A DNA stretch of 64,000 bases from Acaryochloris sp. IP29b_bin.148 (lineage in GTDB: Bacteria > Cyanobacteriota > Cyanobacteriia > Thermosynechococcales > Thermosynechococcaceae). Where the stretch lies: contig NZ_JANQOY010000046.1 in assembly GCF_028285565.1 (NCBI RefSeq), positions 1 to 64,000 of the forward strand, written 5' to 3'. Under the pieces are notes generated by a model that worked only from the letters and a program-made list of their open reading frames with translations, ran no database searches and was not told where the DNA came from. Below are positions 7,600 to 16,557 of the stretch, one piece after another. A program made the position numbers and the translations under genes. Within the stretch, counting starts at the first letter, position 1. Each line of letters begins with the position of its first letter.

Positions 7600-8034
7600 A
7601 TGAAAGAGCTAGATACTCAAACAACCATCAAGTTATTGAATCAGATTATGGAGTTTGAGTTAGCAGGGGTAGTCCGGTATACCCACTACAGTCTGATGGT
7701 CACTGGGCCAAACCGATTACCGATTGTTGAGTTCTTTCAGGCACAAGCGAGTGAATCGCTGCTCCATGCCCAAGAGGCTGGAGAGATTCTCACGGGTTTA
7801 GAAGGGCATCCCAGCCAGCGCATTGCGCCCATCGAAGAGACCAACCAGCACGCAGTGCAAAATTTATTAGAAGAAAGCCTTTACCATGAACAAACGGCAT
7901 TATCCCTCTATAAGCAGCTGTTGGATGTGGTTCAAGATGCAACGGTCTATTTAGAAGAGTTTGCTCGTACCAAAATTGGTCAAGAAGAACTTCATACTTT
8001 AGAAATTAGGAAAATGCTACGAGATTTCAGCTAG
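7600..8034 (+). CDS. Ferritin-like (bacterioferritin-type) iron protein
   Basis: The 144-residue sequence predicts a four-helix bundle of the bacterioferritin/Dps superfamily. Candidate diiron ligands are in helix 1 (IMEFELAG, E18/E20), helix 2 (SESLLHAQEAGE with His56 aligned to the bacterioferritin helix-2 histidine), helix 3 (EESLYHEQ) and helix 4 (GQEELHTLE, E129-x2-H132). HAQEAGEILTGLEG aligns well with the HADRYIERILFLEG stretch of bacterioferritin, although the acidic residue three positions before His56 is Ser. No heme-ligating Met is evident. It follows the Fur-family gene by 67 bases in the same direction. Iron storage or peroxide detoxification is the likely role. Confidence 0.8.
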   Translation: MKELDTQTTIKLLNQIMEFELAGVVRYTHYSLMVTGPNRLPIVEFFQAQASESLLHAQEAGEILTGLEGHPSQRIAPIEETNQHAVQNLLEESLYHEQTALSLYKQLLDVVQDATVYLEEFARTKIGQEELHTLEIRKMLRDFS

Positions 8035-8079
8035 CCTAACGGGCAATCGCTGCAACCGTATTGCCATCTGCCACCTGAC

Positions 8080-8529
8080 TTAAATTTCTAGGGCTTTTGA
8101 CCCTCCTTCCTCTAGGGTTTTTAAGAGCTTTTTAAGCTGAAACCACACCAATAATCCACTAGACACCACCACCACTGTGGACATGGCAAAGCCAATCGCC
8201 CAAGTCACCGCAAATGTCGTTAAGGCCGAGCCCACAAAAACCCAGCTACAAACGCAGATACCCAAATAGGGGACAAACAATCGGACCTCGTAAACCTTGC
8301 TCAGGGGCTGGGAAGATCGTCCTTCTGACCATTCCTTGGTTTTTCGCTTGATAGAAACCTCAAACGCTTTGCCACAAGCCAGGCCACAAACTGCGGCAAT
8401 CCCAATTAAGAAATAAGGCGGATCAGGAATTTCAAAAAGTACGTGCAAGGATAACACCCTGTGTAGAGAACAATGTAACGGAACATTCCATACTTCATCT
8501 GAGCCTCCCTTATTATAAATAATTCTCAT
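8080..8529 (-). CDS. Uncharacterised cyanobacterial membrane protein
   Basis: I do not recognise this 149-residue protein. It shows about three hydrophobic stretches: near residues 38-56 (PYFLIGIAAVCGLACGKAF), 86-105 (FVPYLGICVCSWVFVGSALT) and 107-128 (FAVTWAIGFAMSTVVVVSSG). A basic loop (KRKTKEWSEGR) lies between, and a charged C-terminal helix ends it. That pattern suggests a small inner-membrane protein. The first ~30 residues are less convincing, so the true start may be internal. It is convergent with the ferritin-like gene. Length and composition support a real gene; function is unknown. Confidence 0.55.
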   Translation of the reverse strand: MRIIYNKGGSDEVWNVPLHCSLHRVLSLHVLFEIPDPPYFLIGIAAVCGLACGKAFEVSIKRKTKEWSEGRSSQPLSKVYEVRLFVPYLGICVCSWVFVGSALTTFAVTWAIGFAMSTVVVVSSGLLVWFQLKKLLKTLEEGGSKALEI

Positions 8530-8886
8530 TTAGCTCAGGAAGCAATACATCAGGATATGTTTTAGGGATCCCTCAAGAAGGAGAGAGTCAGGCAACGTCA
8601 AGCAAGCCAATGATGGTGAGGCTAAAACGAACGAACAAGAATAGAAATCTCTTTGAAATTCTAGAGGATTGACCTCGATCACTTACTTAATCGGGGCACT
8701 CGATTATCCTTTTCAATTCAGCAGAATTCTTCAAGTATTTCCTCTGAAGGAAAGACAAAAAGGCAGATCTAAAAAGACTTGGCAAAAATAAATATTCATA
8801 GAAATTTTGCATAAATCTCTGAGTTTACTCTGACAGCTTATTTAGAAGTTTAGGAAGTAACTTAGCAGACACTAAGGGGAAGTTTT
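8530..8886. other. Spacer upstream of the haloperoxidase gene
   Basis: No reading frame or RNA gene is visible. The last 60 bases before the ATG at 8887 are AT-rich, with AAGGGGAAG (8875-8883) as a usable ribosome site. I could not fix a promoter. Confidence 0.4.
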
Positions 8887-10713
8887 ATGACGGATCGTCG
8901 ACAGGATTCTTATGCCGTCCGAGTTGAAGCAGCGGAACTGGCTAGAAGTCGGAATCACCCTAACCATCAAGCGAATGGCGATGAGCAACGATATGCGGGC
9001 GACCAATACTTCATGTCTTTTACAAAGGGATTACCTCACAATCCTGATACTGGATTGTTAGAAGATCCACAAGATTTTGTAGAATTTCGTCGTGCCATTG
9101 ATGACGGCTTTATTGACCCTTTTTCTGATAGAGTTCGCCACGGTGCTTTATTTGTTGTGGGTGCTGGTGGAGTAATGCCTGACCCAGCCCCAACTAATGA
9201 TTTTCGACAGTGGGAAGCACCCACAGCAGGGGTCGTTTTCGAGTTAGAGGGACCGGATGCCCAGGCGGTAACCATGCCCCCCGCGCCTCCCTTAGTGGAT
9301 GCCAGTGGCAATGTGAATCCAGAGCTAGTTTTTGAAATGGCAGAAGTTTATGAACTCGCCATTCTGCGAGATCAGCCCTTCAATGACTTTGAGACTGGAA
9401 CAGCCAATGCTGACATTACCAACTCAATTGCCCGCCTAAATGCGCTTAGTTATATAACCAATGGTCAACCTGGACGCCCTCGGAAAGTCGATAGTGCAGG
9501 CGAACTTGATCCACAAACGGTATTCCGAGGATCTTCTCCAGGGGTAGAGGTTGGTCCTTATCTGTCTCAGTTTTTACTGATCGGTAATACTGACCGTAAT
9601 GGCAACGGTAGCGTCGATCAAGGTTTGATTACGTATGGTGTGTTGCACATCGATCAAAAAGTTCCCCTTGCCCAACCTGGGGAAGACTATATGCGGGAAA
9701 TGGATGACTATGTCCTTGTTCAGCGCGGCATTAGGCCAGGTCCAGAAAATTATGTCCCAGATGGCGGGGCCTCTTCTCGCCCATTACGCCGCTTTATCTC
9801 AACGCCCCGAGATCTAGCCACCTACGTGCATTATGATGCGCTGTACGAAGCCTATCTCAATGCTTGTATTATTCTGTTGGAGATGGGAACCCCGTTCGAT
9901 CCTAGCTTTGATCACTTGTCTGGTGTAGGGGCAGCCGCTAGTAGTGCGTCTACTCGACGGAATGCAGGTGGTTTTGCCCTGTATGGTGGCCCACATATTC
10001 TCAATCTGGTAACCGAAGTGGCAACACGTGCCCTAAAGGCCGTGCGTTTTCAGAAGTTCAATAACCATATTCGCCTACGGCCAGAAGCATTGGCCGCTCG
10101 CCTTGAACTCGTTCGACTCGGCTTACCTGCTCCTCCAGCGTTGATATCTAGTATGGGAACGTTTAGGGGAATATTAGAGAACAATAGTGGGGGGACATTA
10201 AATGCGATCGCAGCCCTTCCAGGTGTGGGGGCAGGCAGTTATTTCTTACCGATGGCATTCCCTGAAGGCTCACCGATGCACCCTGCCTATGGTGCTGGCC
10301 ACGCTACAGTGGCCGGAGCCTGTGTCACGATACTCAAGGCATTTTTCGATACCAGTGCAGTACTGGCCGAATCAGGTGGAACGGTGACCTTTAAGCGATT
10401 GAGTAGCGGTGATACTCCAATTGCCTTTCGTGCCCCTGCTATATCTAACCCGCCTGGAGGGACGCTTGATGCCTCTACTCCAGATGAGTTTCTGACCTTA
10501 GAAGGTGAGCTGAATAAGCTTGCAGCCAATATTTCTATTGGTCGGGACATGGCAGGAGTTCATTACTTTACTGACTACTACGATAGTTTGCGCATGGGTG
10601 AGGAAATTGCGATCGGTATTCTAGAAGAGCAGGCCTTAACCTATTCAACGGATCCCTTTGTATTATCTTTGCCCACTTTTGATGGCGACGTTAGGAGGAT
10701 TGGCAGCCGATGA
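8887..10713 (+). CDS. Vanadium-dependent haloperoxidase (bromoperoxidase type)
   Basis: This 608-residue enzyme belongs to the algal-type vanadium haloperoxidases, which oxidise halides with hydrogen peroxide. The vanadate pocket is readable: Lys390 and Arg398 (FQKFNNHIRLRPE), HPAYGAGHA with His465 and acid-base His472, and GRDMAGVHY with Arg553 and axial His559. Spacings match the Corallina enzyme. The Ser found two residues before the acid-base His in Corallina is Ala470 here. No signal peptide is evident. The protein closely recalls the characterised Acaryochloris marina enzyme. Its stop overlaps the start of the next gene as ATGA, so the two are probably co-translated. Halide preference cannot be read directly. 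Confidence 0.95.
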   Translation: MTDRRQDSYAVRVEAAELARSRNHPNHQANGDEQRYAGDQYFMSFTKGLPHNPDTGLLEDPQDFVEFRRAIDDGFIDPFSDRVRHGALFVVGAGGVMPDPAPTNDFRQWEAPTAGVVFELEGPDAQAVTMPPAPPLVDASGNVNPELVFEMAEVYELAILRDQPFNDFETGTANADITNSIARLNALSYITNGQPGRPRKVDSAGELDPQTVFRGSSPGVEVGPYLSQFLLIGNTDRNGNGSVDQGLITYGVLHIDQKVPLAQPGEDYMREMDDYVLVQRGIRPGPENYVPDGGASSRPLRRFISTPRDLATYVHYDALYEAYLNACIILLEMGTPFDPSFDHLSGVGAAASSASTRRNAGGFALYGGPHILNLVTEVATRALKAVRFQKFNNHIRLRPEALAARLELVRLGLPAPPALISSMGTFRGILENNSGGTLNAIAALPGVGAGSYFLPMAFPEGSPMHPAYGAGHATVAGACVTILKAFFDTSAVLAESGGTVTFKRLSSGDTPIAFRAPAISNPPGGTLDASTPDEFLTLEGELNKLAANISIGRDMAGVHYFTDYYDSLRMGEEIAIGILEEQALTYSTDPFVLSLPTFDGDVRRIGSR

Positions 10714-11018
10714 TCAATCGTCCTACTCGTCGTCCCTCAAGAATACGACCGCCACTGCGAGGGCGATCGGCGGCTGTCCCACCGTTGGGAGCTGAAGGAT
10801 ATGTTAAGCCTGTTGTTCGCTTGCGGCCACCAAGGCCCGGTGGATTTGTGGGCAAGCCCCCTCGCCGGTCAGAGTGCGATCAGATTCATCCTAGTTTTAT
10901 CGCGTTTTACCACCAATGGTCCGGTCTTTTCAGGGTTTTGAATCGACCTTGGCAGTGGTTCGTTGGATTAATCCTGATTGTTATCCTAGCCGTGTATATC
11001 GGCACAGTAGTGGGTTAG
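10710..11018 (+). CDS. Small Arg/Pro-rich single-pass membrane protein coupled to the haloperoxidase
   Basis: The 102-residue product has a strongly basic, proline-rich N-terminal half (PTRRPSRIRPPLRG, RLRPPRPGGFVGKPPRR), then a short aromatic segment (FIAFYHQW) and a C-terminal hydrophobic helix (WFVGLILIVILAVYIGTVVG). I recognise no family. The start codon overlaps the haloperoxidase stop by four bases (10710-10713), which argues for translational coupling and a physical or functional partnership, such as a membrane tether. The basic tail would be expected on the cytosolic side. The coding call rests on the overlap and coherent topology. Confidence 0.6.
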   Translation: MINRPTRRPSRIRPPLRGRSAAVPPLGAEGYVKPVVRLRPPRPGGFVGKPPRRSECDQIHPSFIAFYHQWSGLFRVLNRPWQWFVGLILIVILAVYIGTVVG

Positions 11019-11660
11019 CTCTATTCCCTGTTTTGATGGAAGCAGACATTGTCAGGTGGGAATTACTTCTCGTTTATGAGGATGTTCTGGATGCGATCGC
11101 TCTCCCGTATCAGCTCAAGATTCTTGTAGCCCAGGTCACAAGCAATCCCCTTGTGGGGATAGGGCCATAGCCAATTATGGGTGGGCGATCGATTGGAATG
11201 ACCATCCACTTCCTTTCCCAAGCAAGGGATAGCAGGATGCGACACATATTCATCTATCGCAAGATTTTCTAGCTTGATGTGAAAAGGCCAAAAAAAGGAA
11301 GGTTATTGCAAAAAAGTGTAATTTTAAGGCTGAACAATCTAATTGTCAGTGTTTCAATTGCTAGCATCACTGTAGCTAATTAATTATGCGGTCTATTTGC
11401 TTTTTCTATAGAAATAAGCCAATTTTTTAGGGGTAGAACTCTTACAGAAAAGCATGCAAATTTGTTGGTATGGGAGCTTAGATTAGCTGAGATTATTCTC
11501 TGTGTAAAAGTACAAAAAAGTTGAGCTATATTCACATAGAAGAGTATGTCAGTATGTTGGAGTCGATTTAGTATAAAGAGAAGCTTAAGAAGAGCCTAAT
11601 TGAGATTGTAGTGACAATAATAGAAGCCACATTCAGATAATCTTTAGAGGATAAATCTTT
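11019..11660. other. Gene-free spacer
   Basis: I see no supported gene. One HIP1 site (GCGATCGC, 11093-11100) is present. The second half (11280-11660) is AT-rich and presumably contains the promoter of the DUF4282 gene; AGAGGA (11646-11651) is its likely ribosome site. Short frames on both strands here look like chance. Confidence 0.4.
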
Positions 11661-11960
11661 ATGGCATCACGAAGAGGCTTCTTTGCTAAACTTTTTGACT
11701 TGTCCTTCTCAGAATTTATAGCTGTCCAGATCGCAGGTGTTCTCTATGGAATAGGGATTGTATTGATTGGCCTTATTTGTATCGTTTTGACGTTTGGAGG
11801 CTTAAGCCAAGGGATAGGACCTGGCTTAGGTGCATTAATAGCAATGCCTATCATTTTTTTGCTGTATGTGATCTTTTTTCGAATTGCCTTGGAATCCTTT
11901 ATTGCTACAATTCGAACCGCTGAAAATACCAGTCGAATTGCAGGTTCAATCAACCGTTAG
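11661..11960 (+). CDS. DUF4282 family membrane protein
   Basis: The 99-residue protein begins FFAKLFDLSFSEFIAVQIAG and ends with a YVIFFRIALESFIATIRTAENT helix, the pattern of DUF4282. There are two transmembrane helices separated by a short Gly-rich turn (GGLSQGIGPGLG). The function of the family is unknown. It stands alone, with long spacers on both sides, so it is probably monocistronic. An AGAGGA sequence nine bases before the ATG supports the start. Confidence 0.75.
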   Translation: MASRRGFFAKLFDLSFSEFIAVQIAGVLYGIGIVLIGLICIVLTFGGLSQGIGPGLGALIAMPIIFLLYVIFFRIALESFIATIRTAENTSRIAGSINR

Positions 11961-12237
11961 CCATTTGTATATCAGCTATCTGTGCTAAGAACTCTAGCAA
12001 TTGTGGGGTAAAAAGCAATGCTCAGCTAGTCAATTCGTATGAATGGGCTGTTTGATATATTTTTAGACTTTCTATTGGAGTTGATACGGTATCCAGTCTT
12101 GAAATTGTCTAGCTGAGTTATGCTGAAGATTGTTTTATGGGCGTTGAGTAATGCTAGCGTGATTATCAAGAAGATATGTGTACTGCTGGGTAGACATTCT
12201 CATAGCAGACATCATTCAACACCATACAATCGCCTTT

Positions 12238-12975
12238 ATGCAGTACTCGTTTATCCTGGTTGAGCCAGAAGTTCCAGAAAACCTGGGGGCAGCAGCCCGA
12301 GCGTTGAATACGATGGGACATGCGGATTTGCGGTTAGTGCGTCCTCGATGCGATCGCAATGCAGAAAAAGCTCAAGTTCTCGCCCATGGCTCCCAACATA
12401 TTCTCAATGCAGCCCCCATTTATGAGCATCTCGCAGAGGCATTACACGATATCGAGCTAGCCTGTGCTACAACCGCTCGGCATCGTTATGAAAAATATCA
12501 CTATATCTCTGCTCGGGAGTTGCCTCAATACTTACAAGCGAAAGGGGGTAGCGTGCAGCGGCTGGCTATCATCTTTGGGGGAGAACGCTCAGGTCTCAAT
12601 CGGCAGGACATTAATTGCTGCGATCTGATCACAACCATTCCCCAGGAGATTGCTTATCCCTCTCTCAATTTGGCCCAGGCCGTAATGGTTTATAGTTATG
12701 TGCTGGCGGACGTACAAGCTGCGGTTCAGATCCAAGATCAGCGTCTTAATCGTCAACCCATGCCAGTCGAAGAATATGCTCATCTTAAGCAATCAACACT
12801 ACAGTTGATGGGGCGAATTGGTTTAGCAGAACGCTATCAACAGTATGTGACCCATAGCCTAGCCTTGTTGGGTTATGAAGATCTCTATTTACTCCACAAT
12901 ATTCGGGCTTGTATTGACCGTACGTTAGATCGTTTGGAAGTTAAGCACAGTGGTCCCGATCATGCCGAATCCTGA
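12238..12975 (+). CDS. trmJ: tRNA (cytidine/uridine-2'-O-)-methyltransferase, TrmJ type
   Basis: This SPOUT-class methyltransferase opens with FILVEPEVPENLGAAARALNTMG, continues with LRLVRPRCDR and carries the knot motifs IIFGGERSGLNRQDINCCD and IPQEIAYPSLNLAQAVMVYSYVL that bind S-adenosylmethionine. TrmJ methylates the 2'-hydroxyl of residue 32 in tRNA anticodon loops. The ATG at 12238 gives 245 residues beginning at the conserved core. An in-frame GTG at 12178 would add 20 residues with no family resemblance. The 3' end overlaps the next gene, trmO, so the two tRNA-modifying enzymes form one unit. Confidence 0.85.
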   Translation: MQYSFILVEPEVPENLGAAARALNTMGHADLRLVRPRCDRNAEKAQVLAHGSQHILNAAPIYEHLAEALHDIELACATTARHRYEKYHYISARELPQYLQAKGGSVQRLAIIFGGERSGLNRQDINCCDLITTIPQEIAYPSLNLAQAVMVYSYVLADVQAAVQIQDQRLNRQPMPVEEYAHLKQSTLQLMGRIGLAERYQQYVTHSLALLGYEDLYLLHNIRACIDRTLDRLEVKHSGPDHAES

Positions 12976-13750
12976 GCATAGTGCTGAGCCATCTCCAAAC
13001 GCAGCAACGGTAAGCTTCACGCCAATTGCCTATATTCGCTCTTGTTATCCCGAACGATTTGGTATTCCTAGACAAGCAGGACTCGTCACATCGGCCACCG
13101 CAACCATAGCTTTCCCCAATACGGATCTTCACTGGCATGCTTTAAGAGGAATTGAGAGTTTCTCCCATCTTTGGGTGATTTTCTGGCTTCATGGTCAAAA
13201 CTTTACTCGATTTCGCCCCTTAGTGCGGCCGCCTCGCTTGGGAGGGAACAAAACCATGGGCGTGTATGCCACCCGCAGCCCCAACCGCCCCAACCCTATT
13301 GGTCTCAGTGCAGTTCCCTTAGATGGTGTAGAGCAAACCCCTGAGGAAATTTTGCTGCATATCCACGGGGGAGATTTTTTGGACGGTACGCCAGTATTAG
13401 ATATCAAACCCTATGTGCCCTATGCAGATGCGATCTCATCCGCAACCAGTGCTTGGGCAGAAGATGTCGATCCCCTGTTGCCCGTTGAATGGAGTCTAAC
13501 GGCACTGGCTAGCCTGGAAACCAGTCAAGGGATTCAGGTAGAAGCAGTTAAACAGGTGATTACAGATGCGATCGCACAAGATCCTCGACCGGGTTATGAA
13601 CGAGGTAAAGATGGCAAACCCAATCAAGAATGGAATATGCGCCTAGCGGGGTTTGATATTTTTTGGAAAGTGGAAACTGGAGTCGCAGTCGTCACTCGGC
13701 TATATCAGATCCCCAATTACTCAGCTCCCCAATCACTTAGAACGCCGTAG
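12962..13750 (+). CDS. trmO: tRNA t6A37 N6-methyltransferase, TrmO/TsaA family
   Basis: The 262-residue protein has the TrmO/TsaA beta-barrel motifs in order: PIAYIRSCYPERFGIPRQAG, LRGIESFSHLWVIFWLHG, RPPRLGGNKTMGVYATRSPNRPNPIGLS and LDGTPVLDIKPYVPYAD. A C-terminal domain of about 90 residues (DPRPGYERGKDG, FDIFWKVE) matches the full-length bacterial form. TrmO methylates threonylcarbamoyladenosine at position 37 of some tRNAs. I chose the ATG at 12962; a GTG four codons upstream is possible. It overlaps the trmJ stop by 14 bases in another frame. Confidence 0.88.
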   Translation: MPNPEHSAEPSPNAATVSFTPIAYIRSCYPERFGIPRQAGLVTSATATIAFPNTDLHWHALRGIESFSHLWVIFWLHGQNFTRFRPLVRPPRLGGNKTMGVYATRSPNRPNPIGLSAVPLDGVEQTPEEILLHIHGGDFLDGTPVLDIKPYVPYADAISSATSAWAEDVDPLLPVEWSLTALASLETSQGIQVEAVKQVITDAIAQDPRPGYERGKDGKPNQEWNMRLAGFDIFWKVETGVAVVTRLYQIPNYSAPQSLRTP

Positions 13751-13816
13751 CTGGTTACGTTGCACCTGTTCAATCACAGTATTGGCATAAAACTTGCGTG
13801 CCAAAAATAATTCACC

Positions 13817-13855
13817 ATAAAAGAAACTCTCCTCCAAAGTAATTTTGGAGGAGAG
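13817..13855 (-). terminator. Terminator of the diiron-FMO fusion gene
   Basis: A perfect 12-base stem, CTCTCCTCCAAA (13827-13838) with TTTGGAGGAGAG (13844-13855), has a five-base loop. On the minus strand it is followed by TTTCTTTTAT. It lies 30 bases past the stop at 13885 and may also stop trmO transcripts in the other direction. Confidence 0.85.
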
Positions 13856-13884
13856 ACTATCATTCAAAAGAAAACAGAATACCC

Positions 13885-16557
13885 CTAATTTAGAATAGCG
13901 ACCTCAGGTTCTGTAGTGGTTTCAGCTACCGAGACGTACTTCATGATGTACTCCACTGTTTTAGGCGTAATCCAGCCATGACTTGCAAGGATTTCTCCCA
14001 AGCGTTGGTCTGAAGTTAACTGTTCCTGTAATGCCTGATCAACCTGGGTTTGGCTGACTAAGCCTGCCTCAACCAAATGCTCTCCAAGCTGAGCATACAC
14101 TTCAATATTTTGACCATTAGCCCAGTTGCTATTGACTCTATCAAGCACGAATTGAATGGTCCGCTCTTTTACCAACCCCTGACTCTGTAAGATTTCACCT
14201 AAACGAACTGAATCTGTCATTTCTTGTTCTGCTAAGGCTGCTTCAAGTTGTTCTGAAGTGAGGAGTCCAGCATCTAGAAGATGACGACCAATGGGTTGAG
14301 ATGGTGCTAACTGCTCAGTAAAGAATTTCAATAGTGGCTGTACATGAACATCTTCTTTCCATTCACTAGCAATATCCTCAATTACATGATGCTCTGAAAC
14401 TAAAATACCTTTACAATAGCGTCGAATGATTGGATGAATCCCTGAACTTAACTCAGCTCTCTTAAGATCATCCTTATGAATTCGCTCGACAGCGAAGGGA
14501 TCAGGGCTTGCATTGATAATATCTAGGCCAAATTCAAGAGTAATCGTATAGTAATGATCATTCTGATTTAAGTCGCTATCTTGAACATAATCAACAGGTA
14601 TATCTTGAAGGTATTGAGCAGAACCTCCATTATCAGGAATATTGATTACATCACAGAGATATCCAGTTTGTTGCCATAATCCAGAACTTCTATTCACCCG
14701 CTCAAGAATTATGTCTGTCATACTTGTAGGATTGATATCACACACTTTATAGGGAAGAGATTGATTATAATACTTCTTCTCTAAGATGTGATGAAGTGCT
14801 CGAATGTTATACCGGAAACCATGAATAAAACCAGATTGTTTCTTCTTAAAATCACGCATGTGCATCAAGACACCAGCAAAATAAAGCTCTGGGATATTGC
14901 TGGATTCCCATTCACAAGTTTGATTAGGAAATCTCTGATTTATAGTTAACTCAGGCTTGCATGAATCATCAAATATTGAGTCATCAAATTGGAAGCCAGC
15001 ACATACTATGACACGATCGTAGACAAGAGATTCTTTTTCCCCATCAGCATGAGTATAATCGAAGTCAACAACAAATTCGCCATTTGAGTAATCAATTCTC
15101 TCAATAAAAGCATCAAGCAATACATTTTGAGATTTTAATTGATATGTATCTAGCAGATTATTGTTAATTGCTCGTAGATGACCTACATACTTCGTTTTCC
15201 AAGCCATAGAAATAGGATTTGGGCTTGCGATATGGATTAGAGAGGCAGTCCCAACTAAGTTGTCAGCAGTTTCGAATCCTGAATTGCCTTTGCCAATAAT
15301 GAGAACACGTTGATTCGCAAAGTCATCAGGATCAACTGAAACATTGGCATAATTCTCTGTATATTCAATACCAGGAATATCTGGTATGTAGGGCTTTGAA
15401 GTTCCAGAAGCAACAATTAATCGTTTTGCTTTATATATATTACCTTGGCTATCTTTAACAATGAATCGTTTATTTTTCCTGATTTGTGTAACTTTACAGT
15501 TATATGTGATGTTTAAATTAAAGTATTCTGAAAAGTCTCCTAAGTATTTTACGAAATCACTAGTATTAGGGAAGTACTCTTTACTATAGTTCTTAAAAAG
15601 CATGTCTTTACTATCACTGAGTAAAGAGTTCCAATCCCATCTTAAATTAATTTCCGTATCATCATAACCTGTATATCTCTTATTTATTGAAATAAGCTTA
15701 TTATGACGTGGATATTCTTTAAAGAAAGTGCCAGCAGCATTTCCTGCTTCCAAAATTTTGTAATCTCTGCCAGTTTTCTCAAGGAAATATCCTAGTTGTA
15801 GCCCTGCAGGGCCAGCACCGATAATTAAATAGTCATGTTCATCTGGTGAATTCTCCACCATACGTTTATGGCTTTGTTCCCTGGCATACATGAGTAATTC
15901 ATTTGTAAATTCGGTAAAGACATCAAATACTTCATCAACCACTGCATAGGCTTGGGTAAGTTCTCTATCTGATAATTTAAGATTTTGAATAAAGAATTCA
16001 GATTCAGTTGAATCAGCAGCATGCCCTGATTCTGCCTCTAGATGCTGATCACCAAAATATCGATATGTTTTTTTAGTGGAAGATTCTAACTCCTTTGCAA
16101 CGGGTGCTATATGAGATGCTGAAATTTGGGCAGTTGCTTCAATTACTTCAATAACGATAAGTTTCTGAATAGGGGTTGCATTCGAAGCACATTCAACCAG
16201 CTTCCGACATAATCGTCTCGTTCTTTGAGTTTCTCGTCCCCAGACAAATCGGAGAACATCCGTAAACCGCATTGATTTGTCTAGTCCCAATTTACGGAGA
16301 TCTCCTAAGAACCATACCCAGTGGTGATCATCTTCATATGTATGCTTATTGATTAAGTGTTGTAGTTCATCATCAGTTGACTCATCTCTTAAAATGCATT
16401 TATTAAGTTCACCAAAACTCATAATAAAAGGAGCTGCACAGGGAGCAAACGAAAGTCTTAATTTAGGATCAATTGTCTTATCTTTAAGAAAATCAAAAAA
16501 AGGCAAGGTGGCAAACTGGTGTTTCTTTTCATCAATATATGCAAGGATATCTTTCAT
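13885..16557 (-). CDS. Three-part oxygenase: heme-oxygenase-like diiron domain, flavin monooxygenase, GspE/MshE-N-like tail
   Basis: The 890-residue protein has three parts. Residues 1-235 are helical with NKHTYEDDHHW (E75-x2-H78), a helix with E137/E140, and HLEAESGH (H172-x3-E176-x2-H179), a ligand pattern like heme-oxygenase-like diiron oxygenases. Residues 242-600 are a flavin-dependent monooxygenase with an FAD motif GAGPAG (247-252), a second Rossmann motif IGKGNSG (421-427) and a VASGTSKPYIPDIPG linker. Residues 755-875 hold two copies of an IGRHLLDAGLLTSEQLEAAL-type module known from the N-terminus of type II secretion/pilus ATPases. The gene is AT-rich, unlike its flanks, and faces away from the giant kinase. 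Domain calls are by motif; substrate and product are unknown. Confidence 0.75.
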   Translation of the reverse strand: MKDILAYIDEKKHQFATLPFFDFLKDKTIDPKLRLSFAPCAAPFIMSFGELNKCILRDESTDDELQHLINKHTYEDDHHWVWFLGDLRKLGLDKSMRFTDVLRFVWGRETQRTRRLCRKLVECASNATPIQKLIVIEVIEATAQISASHIAPVAKELESSTKKTYRYFGDQHLEAESGHAADSTESEFFIQNLKLSDRELTQAYAVVDEVFDVFTEFTNELLMYAREQSHKRMVENSPDEHDYLIIGAGPAGLQLGYFLEKTGRDYKILEAGNAAGTFFKEYPRHNKLISINKRYTGYDDTEINLRWDWNSLLSDSKDMLFKNYSKEYFPNTSDFVKYLGDFSEYFNLNITYNCKVTQIRKNKRFIVKDSQGNIYKAKRLIVASGTSKPYIPDIPGIEYTENYANVSVDPDDFANQRVLIIGKGNSGFETADNLVGTASLIHIASPNPISMAWKTKYVGHLRAINNNLLDTYQLKSQNVLLDAFIERIDYSNGEFVVDFDYTHADGEKESLVYDRVIVCAGFQFDDSIFDDSCKPELTINQRFPNQTCEWESSNIPELYFAGVLMHMRDFKKKQSGFIHGFRYNIRALHHILEKKYYNQSLPYKVCDINPTSMTDIILERVNRSSGLWQQTGYLCDVINIPDNGGSAQYLQDIPVDYVQDSDLNQNDHYYTITLEFGLDIINASPDPFAVERIHKDDLKRAELSSGIHPIIRRYCKGILVSEHHVIEDIASEWKEDVHVQPLLKFFTEQLAPSQPIGRHLLDAGLLTSEQLEAALAEQEMTDSVRLGEILQSQGLVKERTIQFVLDRVNSNWANGQNIEVYAQLGEHLVEAGLVSQTQVDQALQEQLTSDQRLGEILASHGWITPKTVEYIMKYVSVAETTTEPEVAILN

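Noticed and set aside
10916-11170. 84-codon plus-strand frame overlapping the Arg/Pro-rich protein gene
   Set aside because: It is largely out of frame within a better supported gene that is coupled to the haloperoxidase, and its own sequence shows no domain or helix pattern.
11063-11245. 60-codon minus-strand frame in the spacer after the haloperoxidase operon
   Set aside because: It has no recognisable motif, no ribosome site and overlaps other equally long chance frames; nothing favours it being coding.
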